64,000 bases of DNA from GCA-2748575 sp965222725 (lineage in GTDB: Bacteria > Pseudomonadota > Gammaproteobacteria > Pseudomonadales > Ketobacteraceae). Position 1 is the first letter of the stretch; each line of letters begins with the position of its first letter. The notes below the pieces were generated by a model. That model saw only the letters and a program-made list of their open reading frames with translations. It was not told the DNA's origin and made no database searches. Location of the stretch: assembly GCA_965222725.1 (NCBI GenBank), contig OZ244969.1, positions 2,976,001-3,040,000 on the forward strand, written 5' to 3'. Below are positions 25,418 through 35,141 of this stretch, in pieces. A program made the translations under genes and the position numbers.

Positions 25418-26548
25418 ATGTCAGAAGTGTTTGCGCCCGAAGACCCGGATCAGGAAGTCGTTAAGGATTTTCTCGAAGGTCTGAAAGACGAGCTGGAAGA
25501 AATCGAGCACGATCTGCTGGTACTGGAGCATCAGCCCGCAGATAAAGAGGCCATCAATTCCTTGTTCCGTGCAGTGCATACCATCAAAGGCAATGCGCGC
25601 ATGTGCTTTTTTGAGCCTCTGTCTGATTACGTTCATAACATTGAAGAGGCGCTCTCCGAAGTCCGTTCAGGGCGTCTGAACTTTACGGCACTGCTGGGCG
25701 AAGCGGTGTTGTTGTCGCTGGACCAGCTGAAAATCAGATCCGACGAACTGTTGCGCTCCGGCCAGATGGATCTGTCTTTGCTCAATCTGATCGGCCCTGT
25801 ATTCCGTAAAATCAAATCTGCCAATCCGGTGGAGGCGGAACAGTTCGCCTCCGATATTATCAATCTTGTGGGTGGTGGCGCGGTTTCCCATATTCCTCTG
25901 AAAACCCAGGCAGACAAAAACAGCAACAGTTATCAGGTGGATTTGCCGGAAGGCATGACCCCGGAAGCTTTCGATGAGGAAACCTTCCACTATTTTGAGG
26001 AATTATCCCGCGTGGTGGATGCAAAAACACCCTTTTGGGAAAAACGCAGCCGCCAGCAATGTAATATTGCCTTGGGTATTAATCAATTTCTTGATAAGCC
26101 AGTGGATGCGAGGCAGCTGAAAGCAGCCGTTATGCTGCACGATCTGGGTATGGTGTTTCTGCCGGAGTCCCTGATCAACAAATCCCAGAAATATAACAGC
26201 ATGGAAGAAAAGCAGGTACGTCAGCATGTGCGCTGGGGTGCGGAATGGTTAAGGCGCATTCCCCACTGGGATGAAGCCGCCAATATGGTAGCCCAGCACC
26301 ATGAACGACCGGATGGGCAGGGTTATCCCGATCAACTGGCAGCCGACCAGATTCACGATGGCGCCCAGATTATTGCGATAGCCGATACGTTTTATTCGAT
26401 TACCAATCAGCGTTCCGACCGTACCTATAAAAAATCACTGATGCGTGCGATTACGGAAATCAATTCCTACAAGGAAGTGCAATTCAAAGGTTATATTGTT
26501 GATGCCTTTAATCAGCTGATTCGTCAGCTGTACACCAAAAAAACCTGA
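25418..26548 (+). CDS. Hpt domain fused to HD-GYP domain
   Basis: A 376-residue cytoplasmic protein. Residues ~10-115 form a histidine phosphotransfer (Hpt) domain with H54 in AVHTIKGNAR as the expected phospho-acceptor. Residues ~190-375 form an HD-GYP-type domain: HD at 241-242 (MLHDLGMVFLP), HHERPDGQGYP at 294-304. HD-GYP proteins typically hydrolyse cyclic di-GMP. The usual partner of HD-GYP is a receiver domain, so the Hpt fusion is unusual; it suggests control by a phosphorelay from an unlinked histidine kinase or receiver. Confidence 0.88.
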   Translation: MSEVFAPEDPDQEVVKDFLEGLKDELEEIEHDLLVLEHQPADKEAINSLFRAVHTIKGNARMCFFEPLSDYVHNIEEALSEVRSGRLNFTALLGEAVLLSLDQLKIRSDELLRSGQMDLSLLNLIGPVFRKIKSANPVEAEQFASDIINLVGGGAVSHIPLKTQADKNSNSYQVDLPEGMTPEAFDEETFHYFEELSRVVDAKTPFWEKRSRQQCNIALGINQFLDKPVDARQLKAAVMLHDLGMVFLPESLINKSQKYNSMEEKQVRQHVRWGAEWLRRIPHWDEAANMVAQHHERPDGQGYPDQLAADQIHDGAQIIAIADTFYSITNQRSDRTYKKSLMRAITEINSYKEVQFKGYIVDAFNQLIRQLYTKKT

Positions 26549-26580
26549 GTACCGCCAAGCAACCGGGGGATGCTCCCGGA

Positions 26581-27237
26581 TTAATAACTCTCCGGGAGTT
26601 TCTTCAGAATTCTGATCTGTTTCTTCTCGATTTCGATGTACCCACCAATCTGCAGGTCTTTCAGAATGCGGGCGACCATTTCCCGGGAGGAACCGATCCG
26701 GTTGGCAATATCCTGCTGGGTCAGTTTTTCCGTTACCCGTTGAACTTCGCCGTCCCCTTCATCTTCCGCCAGGCTGAGCAGGGTTTTACGGATGCGTCCG
26801 TACACATCTTCCAGAGCCAGGGTTTTGATATTTTCCGTGAGCTGGCGTACCCGGCCGGTCAGGTTTTTCAGAAGTGATAATGCCAGCGAGGGGTTTTTCA
26901 GAATGGCGTCGGTAAAGTCGTCTTTATAGATGATGGAAAAAGAAGACTTTTCCGTGGTGATCACAGATGCCGAACGGTTTTCGTCGTCCAGCAAGGACAG
27001 CTCGCCAAAGTATTCCCCTTCGCCCATAGTATTCAGAATCAGTTCCTTGCCCTGATCGTCGCTCACAAACACCCGTACCTTGCCACTGTCGATAAAATAC
27101 ATGGCGTTTGCCTGATCACCTTCATTAATCAGCACGCTATTCTTGGGGTAGGAGCGGGTTACCGCCAGGCTTTCCAGGGTGGACAGATCTTCTTCAGAAA
27201 GCTGCTCAAACAACGGGATATTTTGTAATTTACTCAT
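26581..27237 (-). CDS. Crp/Fnr family transcriptional regulator
   Basis: A 218-residue regulator. Residues ~10-120 form a cyclic-nucleotide-binding fold (GEYFGELSLLDDENRSASV is the phosphate-binding-cassette region). Residues ~140-205 form the winged HTH (LTQQDIANRIGSSREMVARIL). The N-terminal cysteine cluster of FNR is absent, so it should not bind an FeS cluster; the GELSLLD cassette leaves cAMP or c-di-GMP binding possible. A dyad at 27299-27317 lies in its promoter region, and the divergent gene is xthA. Confidence 0.92.
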   Translation of the reverse strand: MSKLQNIPLFEQLSEEDLSTLESLAVTRSYPKNSVLINEGDQANAMYFIDSGKVRVFVSDDQGKELILNTMGEGEYFGELSLLDDENRSASVITTEKSSFSIIYKDDFTDAILKNPSLALSLLKNLTGRVRQLTENIKTLALEDVYGRIRKTLLSLAEDEGDGEVQRVTEKLTQQDIANRIGSSREMVARILKDLQIGGYIEIEKKQIRILKKLPESY

Positions 27238-27298
27238 AGGGCTTCCATCCTGGGGAAACAGCGGGCTTTAATGGGTATTCAGTTATTCTTTTTGGGGT

Positions 27299-27317
27299 CT
27301 GCGAACAATATTCGCAG
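27299..27317. promoter_or_regulatory. Dyad in the crp-like/xthA intergenic region
   Basis: Inverted repeat CTGCGAA-CAATA-TTCGCAG (27299-27305 with 27311-27317), 62 bp upstream of the regulator start. It does not match the CRP or FNR consensus (TGTGA-N6-TCACA, TTGAT-N4-ATCAA) and could be the operator of this regulator or of an unlinked one. Confidence 0.45.
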
Positions 27318-27398
27318 GCCTAATAAGCTTAACACAGGACTTTTATGCCGCAATGGGTAAAATAGGGCGTTTTCAACGCGTTACCCCATGGAGGTGGA

Positions 27399-28217
27399 AT
27401 GAAAGTTGTCTCGTTTAACGTCAACGGGGTCAGAGCCCGCCAGCATCAGCTGCAGGCGCTGGTGGATACCTATCAGCCGGATATTATCGGCCTGCAGGAA
27501 ACCAAGGTAATGGATGATCTGTTCCCGGTGGCTGATGTGGAATCTCTGGGTTACAAGGTGGATTTTTTCGGCCAGAAAAGCCATTACGGCGTCGCCACCC
27601 TGTCCCGGCAGGCGCCGGTTCAGGTGCTTAAAGGTTATCCGGACGATGACGAAGACGCCCAGAAACGCCTGATTACCAGCCAGTATCAGCTGGCCAATGG
27701 CAAAAAACTCACGGTGATTAACGGCTATTTTCCCCAGGGGGAGAGCCGTGATCACCCCACCAAATTCCCCAACAAGGAAAAATTCTATCAGGATCTGCAA
27801 ACCTTGCTGGAGCAGAACTACAGCCCGGAGGATCTGCTGATCGTGATGGGGGATCTGAACATTTCCCGGGTGGACAACGACATCGGCATTGGCGAAGACA
27901 ATAAAAAGCGCTGGTTGCGCACCGGTAAATGCAGCTTCCTGCCGGAAGAGCGGGAATGGATGGATCGTCTGCTGAGCTGGGGGCTGTACGATACGTTCCG
28001 GGAACAGAATCCGGATGAGGATAATCTGTTCAGCTGGTTCGATTACCGCAGCCGCGGCTTTGAACGGGATCCCAAACGGGGGCTGCGAATTGATCTGGTG
28101 CTGGCCACCAAACCCTTGCTGGATACCCTGAAACATACCGGTATTGCCTACGATATCCGGGGTCTGGAAAAACCCTCAGACCATGCGCCGGTATGGGCCG
28201 AATTTGCCATTGAATAA
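27399..28217 (+). CDS. xthA: Exodeoxyribonuclease III (AP endonuclease)
   Basis: A 272-residue protein, close to the 268 of E. coli ExoIII. Family motifs: SFNVNGVRAR, IIGLQETKV (metal-binding Glu), GYFPQG, MGDLNIS, FDYRSRG, RIDLVLAT and SDHAPVWAEF (catalytic His). It cleaves the DNA backbone at abasic sites and removes 3' blocking groups. GGAGGTGG lies directly before the ATG. It is followed by polB 48 bp later on the same strand, making a probable repair operon. Confidence 0.95.
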   Translation: MKVVSFNVNGVRARQHQLQALVDTYQPDIIGLQETKVMDDLFPVADVESLGYKVDFFGQKSHYGVATLSRQAPVQVLKGYPDDDEDAQKRLITSQYQLANGKKLTVINGYFPQGESRDHPTKFPNKEKFYQDLQTLLEQNYSPEDLLIVMGDLNISRVDNDIGIGEDNKKRWLRTGKCSFLPEEREWMDRLLSWGLYDTFREQNPDEDNLFSWFDYRSRGFERDPKRGLRIDLVLATKPLLDTLKHTGIAYDIRGLEKPSDHAPVWAEFAIE

Positions 28218-28265
28218 CGTTTGTCCGTTCAAGAAGAAAACCGGAAAAACCGCCGGGATAACGCC

Positions 28266-30746
28266 ATGAGCTTTGACGGTTTTATCCTGACCCGCCACTG
28301 GCGTGATGACAGCGGCGGGGTCACTCTCGATTTCTGGCTTACCACACCCCAGGGTGCGGTGCTGGTGAGTGTACCTGGTCAGGAATCAGTGGGTTTTGTC
28401 ACCGAAACTGACTTTGCCCGGGCCCGTACCTTTCTGGCCATTGGTACTGATATCCGCTATCGCCGTCTGGATCTGAAAGCCTTCAGTGGCGAGCCGGTGT
28501 ATGCTCTCTATTTCAAATCCCAGCGGGCCATGCTCAACGTCAAACAACAGTTGGAAGATAAGAGCATTGCTTTGCTGGAAGGGGATGTCCGCCCGGCAGA
28601 ACGTTTTCTGATGGAGCGCTTTATTCAGGGTAGTGTGGTGGTGGACGTACCTATGCCTTCGCCTATGCCTTCGCCTGCGCCAACCCCCGACAAGGGAAAA
28701 ACCCACCCTGAGCTGCAGCTGACCAGTTTAAAGCCGGGGGATTACTGGCCCGAGCTAAAAGTTGTTTCTCTGGATATTGAAACCTCCTTTGATGGCCGGC
28801 ATCTGTTTTCCATTGGCCTGTACGCCGATGATTTGAACCTGGTAATGATGGTCAATCCCGCCGGCCAACCGGCTGAGCAAACTGCACCAGCATCTGATGA
28901 GACGCCTGTGATTCAATGGTTCGGTCACGAGAGGGCGTTGCTGCAGGCGTTTGATCATTGGGTGCATCAGTATGATCCTGATCTGTTTATCGGCTGGAAT
29001 GTGGTGAATTTCGATTTCCGGTTTTTGCAGAAAAAATACGATCAACACCGTTTGCCTTTCGCTATCGGCCGGCAACGCTCGAACGTGGAATGGCGTCAGG
29101 CGGGCGGCGACAGCCAGCACTATTTTATGACGATTCCCGGTCGCGTGGTGCTGGATGGCATTGATACTCTGAAAGCTGCCACTTACAGCTTTGAAAGCTT
29201 TTCCCTGGAATTCGTATCGCGGCAACTGCTGGAGCGGGGCAAGCTGATTCACGATGTGGATAACCGCGCTGAGGAAATCATGCGCCTGTATCAGGAAGAG
29301 CCGCATGCGCTGGCGGCCTATAACATTGAAGACTGCCGCCTGGTCTGGGATATCTTTTCTGCCGCCGACCTGTTGCATTTTGCGCTGGAGCGGGCGCGCC
29401 TGACCGGCTTGCCGCTGGACAAAACCGGCGGTTCGGTAGCCGCTTTTGAGAACCTGTATTTGCCGCGACTGCATCGCCGCGGTTATGTGGCCCCCAACGT
29501 GGGCATGATGCACAGCGACATTCAGGCACCCGGTGGCTATGTTATGGATTCGGTGCCGGGCCTGTATGAGCATGTGCTGGTGCTGGATTTCAAAAGCCTG
29601 TATCCCAGCATTATCCGCACTTTCTGTATTGATCCCTTGTCGTTGATCTACAGCCTGCATGAATCAGATTTTGATGGCGCCTTGATTCCGGAAATCAAAG
29701 GCCAGCCGGACACGCCCACACCGCTGGCGGACACTGACTGGATTCCCGGGTTTAACGGGGCATTGTTCAGCAAGAGCGAACACCTGCTACCGGATATTAT
29801 CGAGCACCTCTGGCAGGCCAGGGATGTAGCCAAAAAACGGGGGGATCAGCCCCTGTCCCAGGCCATCAAGATTATTATGAATTCCTTTTACGGCGTGCTG
29901 GGTACACCCCTGTGCCGTTTCTTTGATCCGCGGTTGTCCAGTTCCATTACCTTGCGTGGTCACGACATCTTGCAACAGAGCCGTGTTCTGATAGAGGCCA
30001 AAGGCCATCAGGTTATTTATGGCGATACGGATTCTGTGTTTGTCTGGCTCGCCGGTGACTATACAGCGGAATCTGCCGATGCCATGGGCCGGGAACTGGC
30101 CGACTATCTTAATCAGTGGTGGCAGCAGGCCTTGCAGACCCGTTTTGGCATTACCAGTTACCTGGAGCTGGAATATGAAACCCACTATCGTCGTTTTCAT
30201 ATGCCGAAAATGCGGGGTTCTGAGGCAGGCAGCAAGAAACGTTACGCTGGTATGGTGGTAAGAGGGGATCAGGAAAAACTGGTCTTCAAGGGGCTGGAAA
30301 ACGTGCGCACCGACTGGACCCACCTGGCAAGGGAAGTTCAGTATCAGGTGTACTGGAATGTTTTTCATGAACTCCCCGTGACCGAATACCTGAAAACCAT
30401 TGTCACCCGGGTGCAGAACGGTGAAGTGGATGATCAGTTGTACTACCGCAAACGCCTGCGCCGGCCTTTGAGTGAATATCAGCGCAATGTGCCTCCCCAT
30501 GTTCAGGCGGCAAGAAAAGCGGATGACTGGCGGGCAGCGACTGGCCGGCCCCTGCAATATCAGCGGGGTGGCTGGATTGAGTATGTGATTACATTGAATG
30601 GCCCCGAGCCCCGGGAACATCTGGAATCGGCCATCGACTATGAGCATTATCTGGAACGGCAGCTGGCACCGGCGGTGGATGGCCTGCTGTCTGAACAGGG
30701 TACGTCTCTTGCCGAAATCCTCAATCAGCAGATGTCATTATTCTGA
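28266..30746 (+). CDS. polB: DNA polymerase II (family B)
   Basis: An 826-residue B-family polymerase (E. coli 783). Exonuclease motifs: SLDIETSFDG (Exo I), GWNVVNFDFRFL (Exo II), YNIEDCRLVW (Exo III). Polymerase motifs: DFKSLYPSIIRTF (A), KIIMNSFYGVLG (B), YGDTDSVFVW (C). ATG 28266 with GGGAT upstream is chosen; a TTG-initiated extension from 28221 lacks support. Pol II works in translesion and replication restart. The linker near residue 137 contains a short MPSPMPSPAP repeat. Co-transcribed with xthA by arrangement; no LexA box was found in front of this pair. Confidence 0.95.
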   Translation: MSFDGFILTRHWRDDSGGVTLDFWLTTPQGAVLVSVPGQESVGFVTETDFARARTFLAIGTDIRYRRLDLKAFSGEPVYALYFKSQRAMLNVKQQLEDKSIALLEGDVRPAERFLMERFIQGSVVVDVPMPSPMPSPAPTPDKGKTHPELQLTSLKPGDYWPELKVVSLDIETSFDGRHLFSIGLYADDLNLVMMVNPAGQPAEQTAPASDETPVIQWFGHERALLQAFDHWVHQYDPDLFIGWNVVNFDFRFLQKKYDQHRLPFAIGRQRSNVEWRQAGGDSQHYFMTIPGRVVLDGIDTLKAATYSFESFSLEFVSRQLLERGKLIHDVDNRAEEIMRLYQEEPHALAAYNIEDCRLVWDIFSAADLLHFALERARLTGLPLDKTGGSVAAFENLYLPRLHRRGYVAPNVGMMHSDIQAPGGYVMDSVPGLYEHVLVLDFKSLYPSIIRTFCIDPLSLIYSLHESDFDGALIPEIKGQPDTPTPLADTDWIPGFNGALFSKSEHLLPDIIEHLWQARDVAKKRGDQPLSQAIKIIMNSFYGVLGTPLCRFFDPRLSSSITLRGHDILQQSRVLIEAKGHQVIYGDTDSVFVWLAGDYTAESADAMGRELADYLNQWWQQALQTRFGITSYLELEYETHYRRFHMPKMRGSEAGSKKRYAGMVVRGDQEKLVFKGLENVRTDWTHLAREVQYQVYWNVFHELPVTEYLKTIVTRVQNGEVDDQLYYRKRLRRPLSEYQRNVPPHVQAARKADDWRAATGRPLQYQRGGWIEYVITLNGPEPREHLESAIDYEHYLERQLAPAVDGLLSEQGTSLAEILNQQMSLF

Positions 30747-30900
30747 AAAGAATATCGCTTTGGTTTATTTCTGAACAGTGTTTTCCAGCTTGCCGGTTGA
30801 TCTGGTCTATAGTGAGCGTAAGATAATTCAGATGCGTTGAACGCGTTACCTGTCATTTCTGAATTCTTTTCCTGCCACCGTACCCGGGGATTGCGAGTCC

Positions 30901-32004
30901 ATGCACTTCAGAATGTTCTGCCTTGTCTCTTTTTTCTTCAGTACCGCGATGATGCCGATGGGTATTGCCCACGGCGAGGAAGCAACGCTTCCCAGTGTGC
31001 TGGTGGAAGAAGTCAAAGAAAAACAGATTGCCAACCAGTCCCATTTTGTCGGCCGGGTAGAAGCCCTGAAAAAAGTGGACCTGATTCCGCGGGTGCAGGG
31101 GGAGTTACAATCCTGGAACTTTACCGAAGGCGGCATGGTGGAGCAGGATCAGCTATTGTTTGTGATTGAAAAGTCTGCCTATGAAATTGCCGTGGAGCAA
31201 AAGCAGGCCAGCGTGGCTCGTGCCAGCGCCCGGCTTAAAAATGCCCGGGCGGAATTAAAGCGTGCCCGCTCTTTACGTAAAACCAACGCCGTATCGGAAG
31301 CGGATCTGGATACGGCCATTGCCAATGAAGCCAGCGCCGAAGCGGAACTGATGGCAGAGCAAGCCGGGCTGAAAAAAGCACAGCTGGATCTGAGCTACAC
31401 AGAAATCAAAAGCCCCATTGCCGGCAGAATCAGCCGCACCCGGGTCAGCGCCGGTAATCTGGTGAGCCCGGAAACCGGCACGCTGGCCACCGTCACCAGT
31501 ACCGATCCCATTTATGTCACTATTCAGGTCAGCGAAAAGCTGCTGATCAATGCCCGTAAACGCGGACTCAATATGGAAAACCCGCCGGCGAAACCCTTTT
31601 TGAGCCTGGCAGATGGCAGCGACTATGAACACGAAGGTTATTTCGATTACCTGGATACCCAGGTTCAGCTGAGCACCGATACGCTGCAGGTGCGCGCCGT
31701 GTTCCCCAATCCCGATCAGGTGCTGGTGCCGGGGCAGTTTGTGAAAGTCACCGCGCGGCAGAAAGAAGCGGCGGCACGCCTGGTGATACCACAGGCCGCC
31801 ATGCAGAAAGATCAGAAAGGTTACTTTGTGCTGGTGGTAAACGAGGCTGATACAGTGGAACAACGCCGCGTTGAGGTTGGTGATCAGGTGGATGATCAGT
31901 GGGTGGTGCTGGAAGGCCTGGTCAAGGGAGAAAAAGTGATAGTACAGGGTGTGCAAAAAGTGAAAGCCAAAAGTCAGGTTAACCCCGTGCCCTATCAACC
32001 ATAA
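30901..32004 (+). CDS. RND efflux pump periplasmic adaptor
   Basis: A 367-residue membrane fusion protein with a signal peptide (residues ~1-24). The lipoyl/barrel-sandwich halves (DLIPRVQGELQSWNFTEGG and LSYTEIKSPIAGRISRTRV) flank an alpha-helical hairpin (about residues 95-155, QKQASVARASARLKNARAEL). It would connect the inner-membrane pump encoded 11 bp downstream to a TolC-type channel, which is not in this window. Substrate not predictable; AcrA/MexA type by layout. Confidence 0.92.
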   Translation: MHFRMFCLVSFFFSTAMMPMGIAHGEEATLPSVLVEEVKEKQIANQSHFVGRVEALKKVDLIPRVQGELQSWNFTEGGMVEQDQLLFVIEKSAYEIAVEQKQASVARASARLKNARAELKRARSLRKTNAVSEADLDTAIANEASAEAELMAEQAGLKKAQLDLSYTEIKSPIAGRISRTRVSAGNLVSPETGTLATVTSTDPIYVTIQVSEKLLINARKRGLNMENPPAKPFLSLADGSDYEHEGYFDYLDTQVQLSTDTLQVRAVFPNPDQVLVPGQFVKVTARQKEAAARLVIPQAAMQKDQKGYFVLVVNEADTVEQRRVEVGDQVDDQWVVLEGLVKGEKVIVQGVQKVKAKSQVNPVPYQP

Positions 32005-32015
32005 GATGACACGCC

Positions 32016-35000
32016 ATGTTTTCGCTGTTTTTTATTGACCGACCCAAATTTGCCATTGTTATTGCCATTGTTATCACACTGGCGGGTGTGATTGCCATGA
32101 ACACCATACCGGTGGCGGAGTTTCCCAATATTGCGCCGCCCCAGGTGGTGGTGCAGGCCAGTTATCCCGGTGCGGATGCGGCCACGGTGGAAGAATCCGT
32201 CGCCGCACCTCTTGAAGAAGAGGTCAATGGCGTGGACAAGATGTTGTACATGTCCTCCACCAGTTCCAACAGCGGCAGCTACGAGCTGACCATTACTTTT
32301 GAAGTAGGCACCGACCCTGATATTGCCGCTGTCAACGTTCAGAACCGGGTGGCACTGGCCAATTCCAAGTTACCCGCCGATGTTACGCGGCAGGGAATTA
32401 CCACTCGCAAACAATCGTCAGGCATGTTGCTGGTGATCAGTCTGGTGTCGCCCATGGGCACGCACGACAATCTGTATCTGAGTAACTACTCGTCCCTGTA
32501 TCTGGAAGACCGTATTGCCCGTATTAACGGGGTCGGCCGTGTATCCCAGTTTGGTGCCAAGGATTACGGCATGCGTATCTGGGTGGATCCGGAAAAGCTG
32601 GCGGGTTTCAATCTTACCTCTCAGGATGTAGCGGCAGCCATTAATAACCAGAATGTGCAGGCCGCCGTGGGTTCCCTGGGGGCGCCGCCTTTTGATGACG
32701 AACCGCAGTTTCAGTATTCCCTGCAGGCCAAAGGTCGCCTGACGACGGTGGAGGAATTCGAAAATATTATTGTGCGATCCAATCTGGACGGTTCCTTTAT
32801 TCGCCTGAAAGATGTGGCCAGAGTGCAACTGGGTTCCCAGAGTTATGCCGCCATTTCCAAACTCAATGGCGAAGCGGCGGCCAATATCGCGGTGTATCAA
32901 ACACCGGGGGCCAATGCCCTGGAAGTGGCGGATATGATTTACAAGGAACTGGAAGTTGCCCGGGCAACACTGCCGGAAGACATGGACTATGCCATTCTTT
33001 ACGACACCACGGATTCGGTGCGTCAGTCGGTTCAGGAAGTGATCGAAACCCTGATGATGACCTTTGCCCTGGTGGTGCTGGTGACTTTTCTGTTTCTGGC
33101 GGACTGGCGTTCCACCCTGATTCCCACCCTGGCGATTCCGGTGTCTTTGATTGGTGCTATCGCGGTGATGTATCTGGTGGGTTACTCCGCCAATATGATT
33201 ACCCTGTTCGCGTTGATTCTGGCCATTGGTATTGTGGTGGATGATTCCATTGTGGTGGTGGAAAACGTACAGCGACTGATTCAGAACGGGCTCGATGTAA
33301 AAACCGCCACCGCCCGCTCCATGAAGCAGGTCTCCGGTCCCATTATCGCTACCACGCTGGTGCTGCTGGCGGTGTTTGTTCCGGTGTCTTTCATGCCCGG
33401 CATCAGTGGTGAACTGTACCGGCAATTTTCTGTGACCATTTGCGTGGCCGTGGTGATTTCCTCATTGAATGCGCTCACACTTGGGCCGGCATTGTGTGTG
33501 TTGCTGTTGAAAGAGCAGACACCGGTGAAAGGACCATTAAAATGGTTTGCCAGGGCGGTGGATAAGAGCCGCGATGGTTACGTGACTGTGGTCAGACTGC
33601 TGTTACGCCGGGTGGGATTGTCTCTGTTTGTGCTGGCAGCCATTGCGGCCGCCACCGCCTATATGTTCAAACAAACCCCTTCGGGCTTTTTACCCTACGA
33701 AGATAAACGGGCGCTGTTTGTGAATGTGCAGTTGCCCGATGGCGCGTCCCTGAGCCGTACCGAAAAGGTGACCGACGAGATTACCCAAAAACTGTTGGCA
33801 ATACCCGGTATCACCGATGTTATCGCGGTGTCCGGTGTCAGTATCTTGTCCGGTGCGGCATCCAACGCCGGTTTGGTCATTCCCATACTGAGTCACTGGG
33901 ATGAACGCAAAACCATGGATACCCAGTGGTTCAGTATCATGAAAAAAGTGAATCAGGAACTGGCCGCTTTGCCCAGTGCCGAAGGTTTTGCTTTTCCGTT
34001 ACCCCCTATCAGCGGGTTGGGGCGCAGTGGTGGTGTTGAAGCCAACGTACTGGATACCCAGGGGCAATCACCCCAGTCGCTGGCTTCCGCTGTGCGCAGC
34101 CTCTCATTCAATGCCAATCAGAGCGACGTGCTGGAACAGGTGTTTTCCACCTATACCGCCACTATTCCCCAGTTGTTTTTGCAGATCAACCGGGAAAAGG
34201 CGCAAACATTTGGCGTGTCGCCGGGAGATATTTTTTCTACCCTGCAAATGAATCTGGGTTCCAGCTATATCAATGATTTCAATCTGTATGGCCGCTTGTA
34301 TCGGGTTATTGTTCAGGCGGAGGCCTCCCGCCGGGATTCGGTGGATGACATTAACCGCTTGTATGTGCGTAACGCCCAGGGCGATATGGTGCCTTTAAAT
34401 ACGCTGGTTGAAGTGGAATCCATACTGGGGCCACTGGCCATTACCCGTTACAACCAGTTCAAGTCTGCAGCAGTGCAGGGTTCACCTGCCGATGGCTACA
34501 GTTCCGGTGAGGCCATTGAAGCATTGGAAAAAATTGCTGAGGAAACCCTGCCGGAGGGTTATCGGCTGGAATGGACGGGCACCACCCAGCAGGAACTGGA
34601 AGCGGGGCAACTGGTGGTGGTGATACTGTTGCTGGCGGTGACTTTTGCTTACCTGTTTCTGGTGGCGCAATACGAAAGCTGGACCCTGCCCATGGCAGTT
34701 ATGTTGTCGGTGGTTGTGGCCATGGCCGGTGCTTTGCTGCCCATGTTCCTGTTGCCGTTCCTGAACAACAACCTGTATGCCCAGATAGGTATGGTGTTGC
34801 TGATCGGCCTTGCCAGTAAAACAGCCATCCTTATGGTGGAGTTTGCCAAGTTGCGGCGGGAAGAAGGCGAAACCACATTTCAGGCCGCGCTGGATGCAGC
34901 TTATCTGCGTTTCAGAGCCGTGCTGATGACGGCCCTGTCGTTTGTGTTCGGGGTTATGCCATTGATTTTTGCCAGTGGCGCCGGTGCATCCAGTCGGGTG

Positions 35001-35120
35001 TCGGTAGGTTTTGTGGTGGTGTTCGGAATGCTGGCGGCTACCCTGATAGGGATTTTCTTTATTCCGTCCCTGTACGCTTTTTTCCAGGGAACCCGGGAAA
35101 AGTTCAAGGTCAGCAAATAA
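32016..35120 (+). CDS. RND efflux transporter, HAE1 (AcrB/MexB) family
   Basis: A 1034-residue inner-membrane pump with 12 transmembrane helices and two large periplasmic loops. The proton-relay residues are present: the DD pair in GIVVDDSIVVVENV (helix 4) and Lys in LASKTAILMVEFAK (helix 10). PVAEFPNIAPPQV near the N-terminus and GFLPYEDKRALFVNVQLP are HAE1 signatures. It forms an operon with the adaptor. Such pumps export hydrophobic compounds such as antibiotics, solvents or bile salts. No local regulator is evident. Confidence 0.95.
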   Translation: MFSLFFIDRPKFAIVIAIVITLAGVIAMNTIPVAEFPNIAPPQVVVQASYPGADAATVEESVAAPLEEEVNGVDKMLYMSSTSSNSGSYELTITFEVGTDPDIAAVNVQNRVALANSKLPADVTRQGITTRKQSSGMLLVISLVSPMGTHDNLYLSNYSSLYLEDRIARINGVGRVSQFGAKDYGMRIWVDPEKLAGFNLTSQDVAAAINNQNVQAAVGSLGAPPFDDEPQFQYSLQAKGRLTTVEEFENIIVRSNLDGSFIRLKDVARVQLGSQSYAAISKLNGEAAANIAVYQTPGANALEVADMIYKELEVARATLPEDMDYAILYDTTDSVRQSVQEVIETLMMTFALVVLVTFLFLADWRSTLIPTLAIPVSLIGAIAVMYLVGYSANMITLFALILAIGIVVDDSIVVVENVQRLIQNGLDVKTATARSMKQVSGPIIATTLVLLAVFVPVSFMPGISGELYRQFSVTICVAVVISSLNALTLGPALCVLLLKEQTPVKGPLKWFARAVDKSRDGYVTVVRLLLRRVGLSLFVLAAIAAATAYMFKQTPSGFLPYEDKRALFVNVQLPDGASLSRTEKVTDEITQKLLAIPGITDVIAVSGVSILSGAASNAGLVIPILSHWDERKTMDTQWFSIMKKVNQELAALPSAEGFAFPLPPISGLGRSGGVEANVLDTQGQSPQSLASAVRSLSFNANQSDVLEQVFSTYTATIPQLFLQINREKAQTFGVSPGDIFSTLQMNLGSSYINDFNLYGRLYRVIVQAEASRRDSVDDINRLYVRNAQGDMVPLNTLVEVESILGPLAITRYNQFKSAAVQGSPADGYSSGEAIEALEKIAEETLPEGYRLEWTGTTQQELEAGQLVVVILLLAVTFAYLFLVAQYESWTLPMAVMLSVVVAMAGALLPMFLLPFLNNNLYAQIGMVLLIGLASKTAILMVEFAKLRREEGETTFQAALDAAYLRFRAVLMTALSFVFGVMPLIFASGAGASSRVSVGFVVVFGMLAATLIGIFFIPSLYAFFQGTREKFKVSK

Positions 35121-35141
35121 TTATCTGACAGCAGGCAGGTG

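Noticed and set aside
28755..29660. 301-residue minus-strand frame opposite polB
   Set aside because: Shadow of the exonuclease/polymerase domains; no family features.
32418..33425. 335-residue minus-strand frame inside the RND pump gene
   Set aside because: Antisense shadow of a clear pump gene with His/Gln-rich, low-complexity composition.
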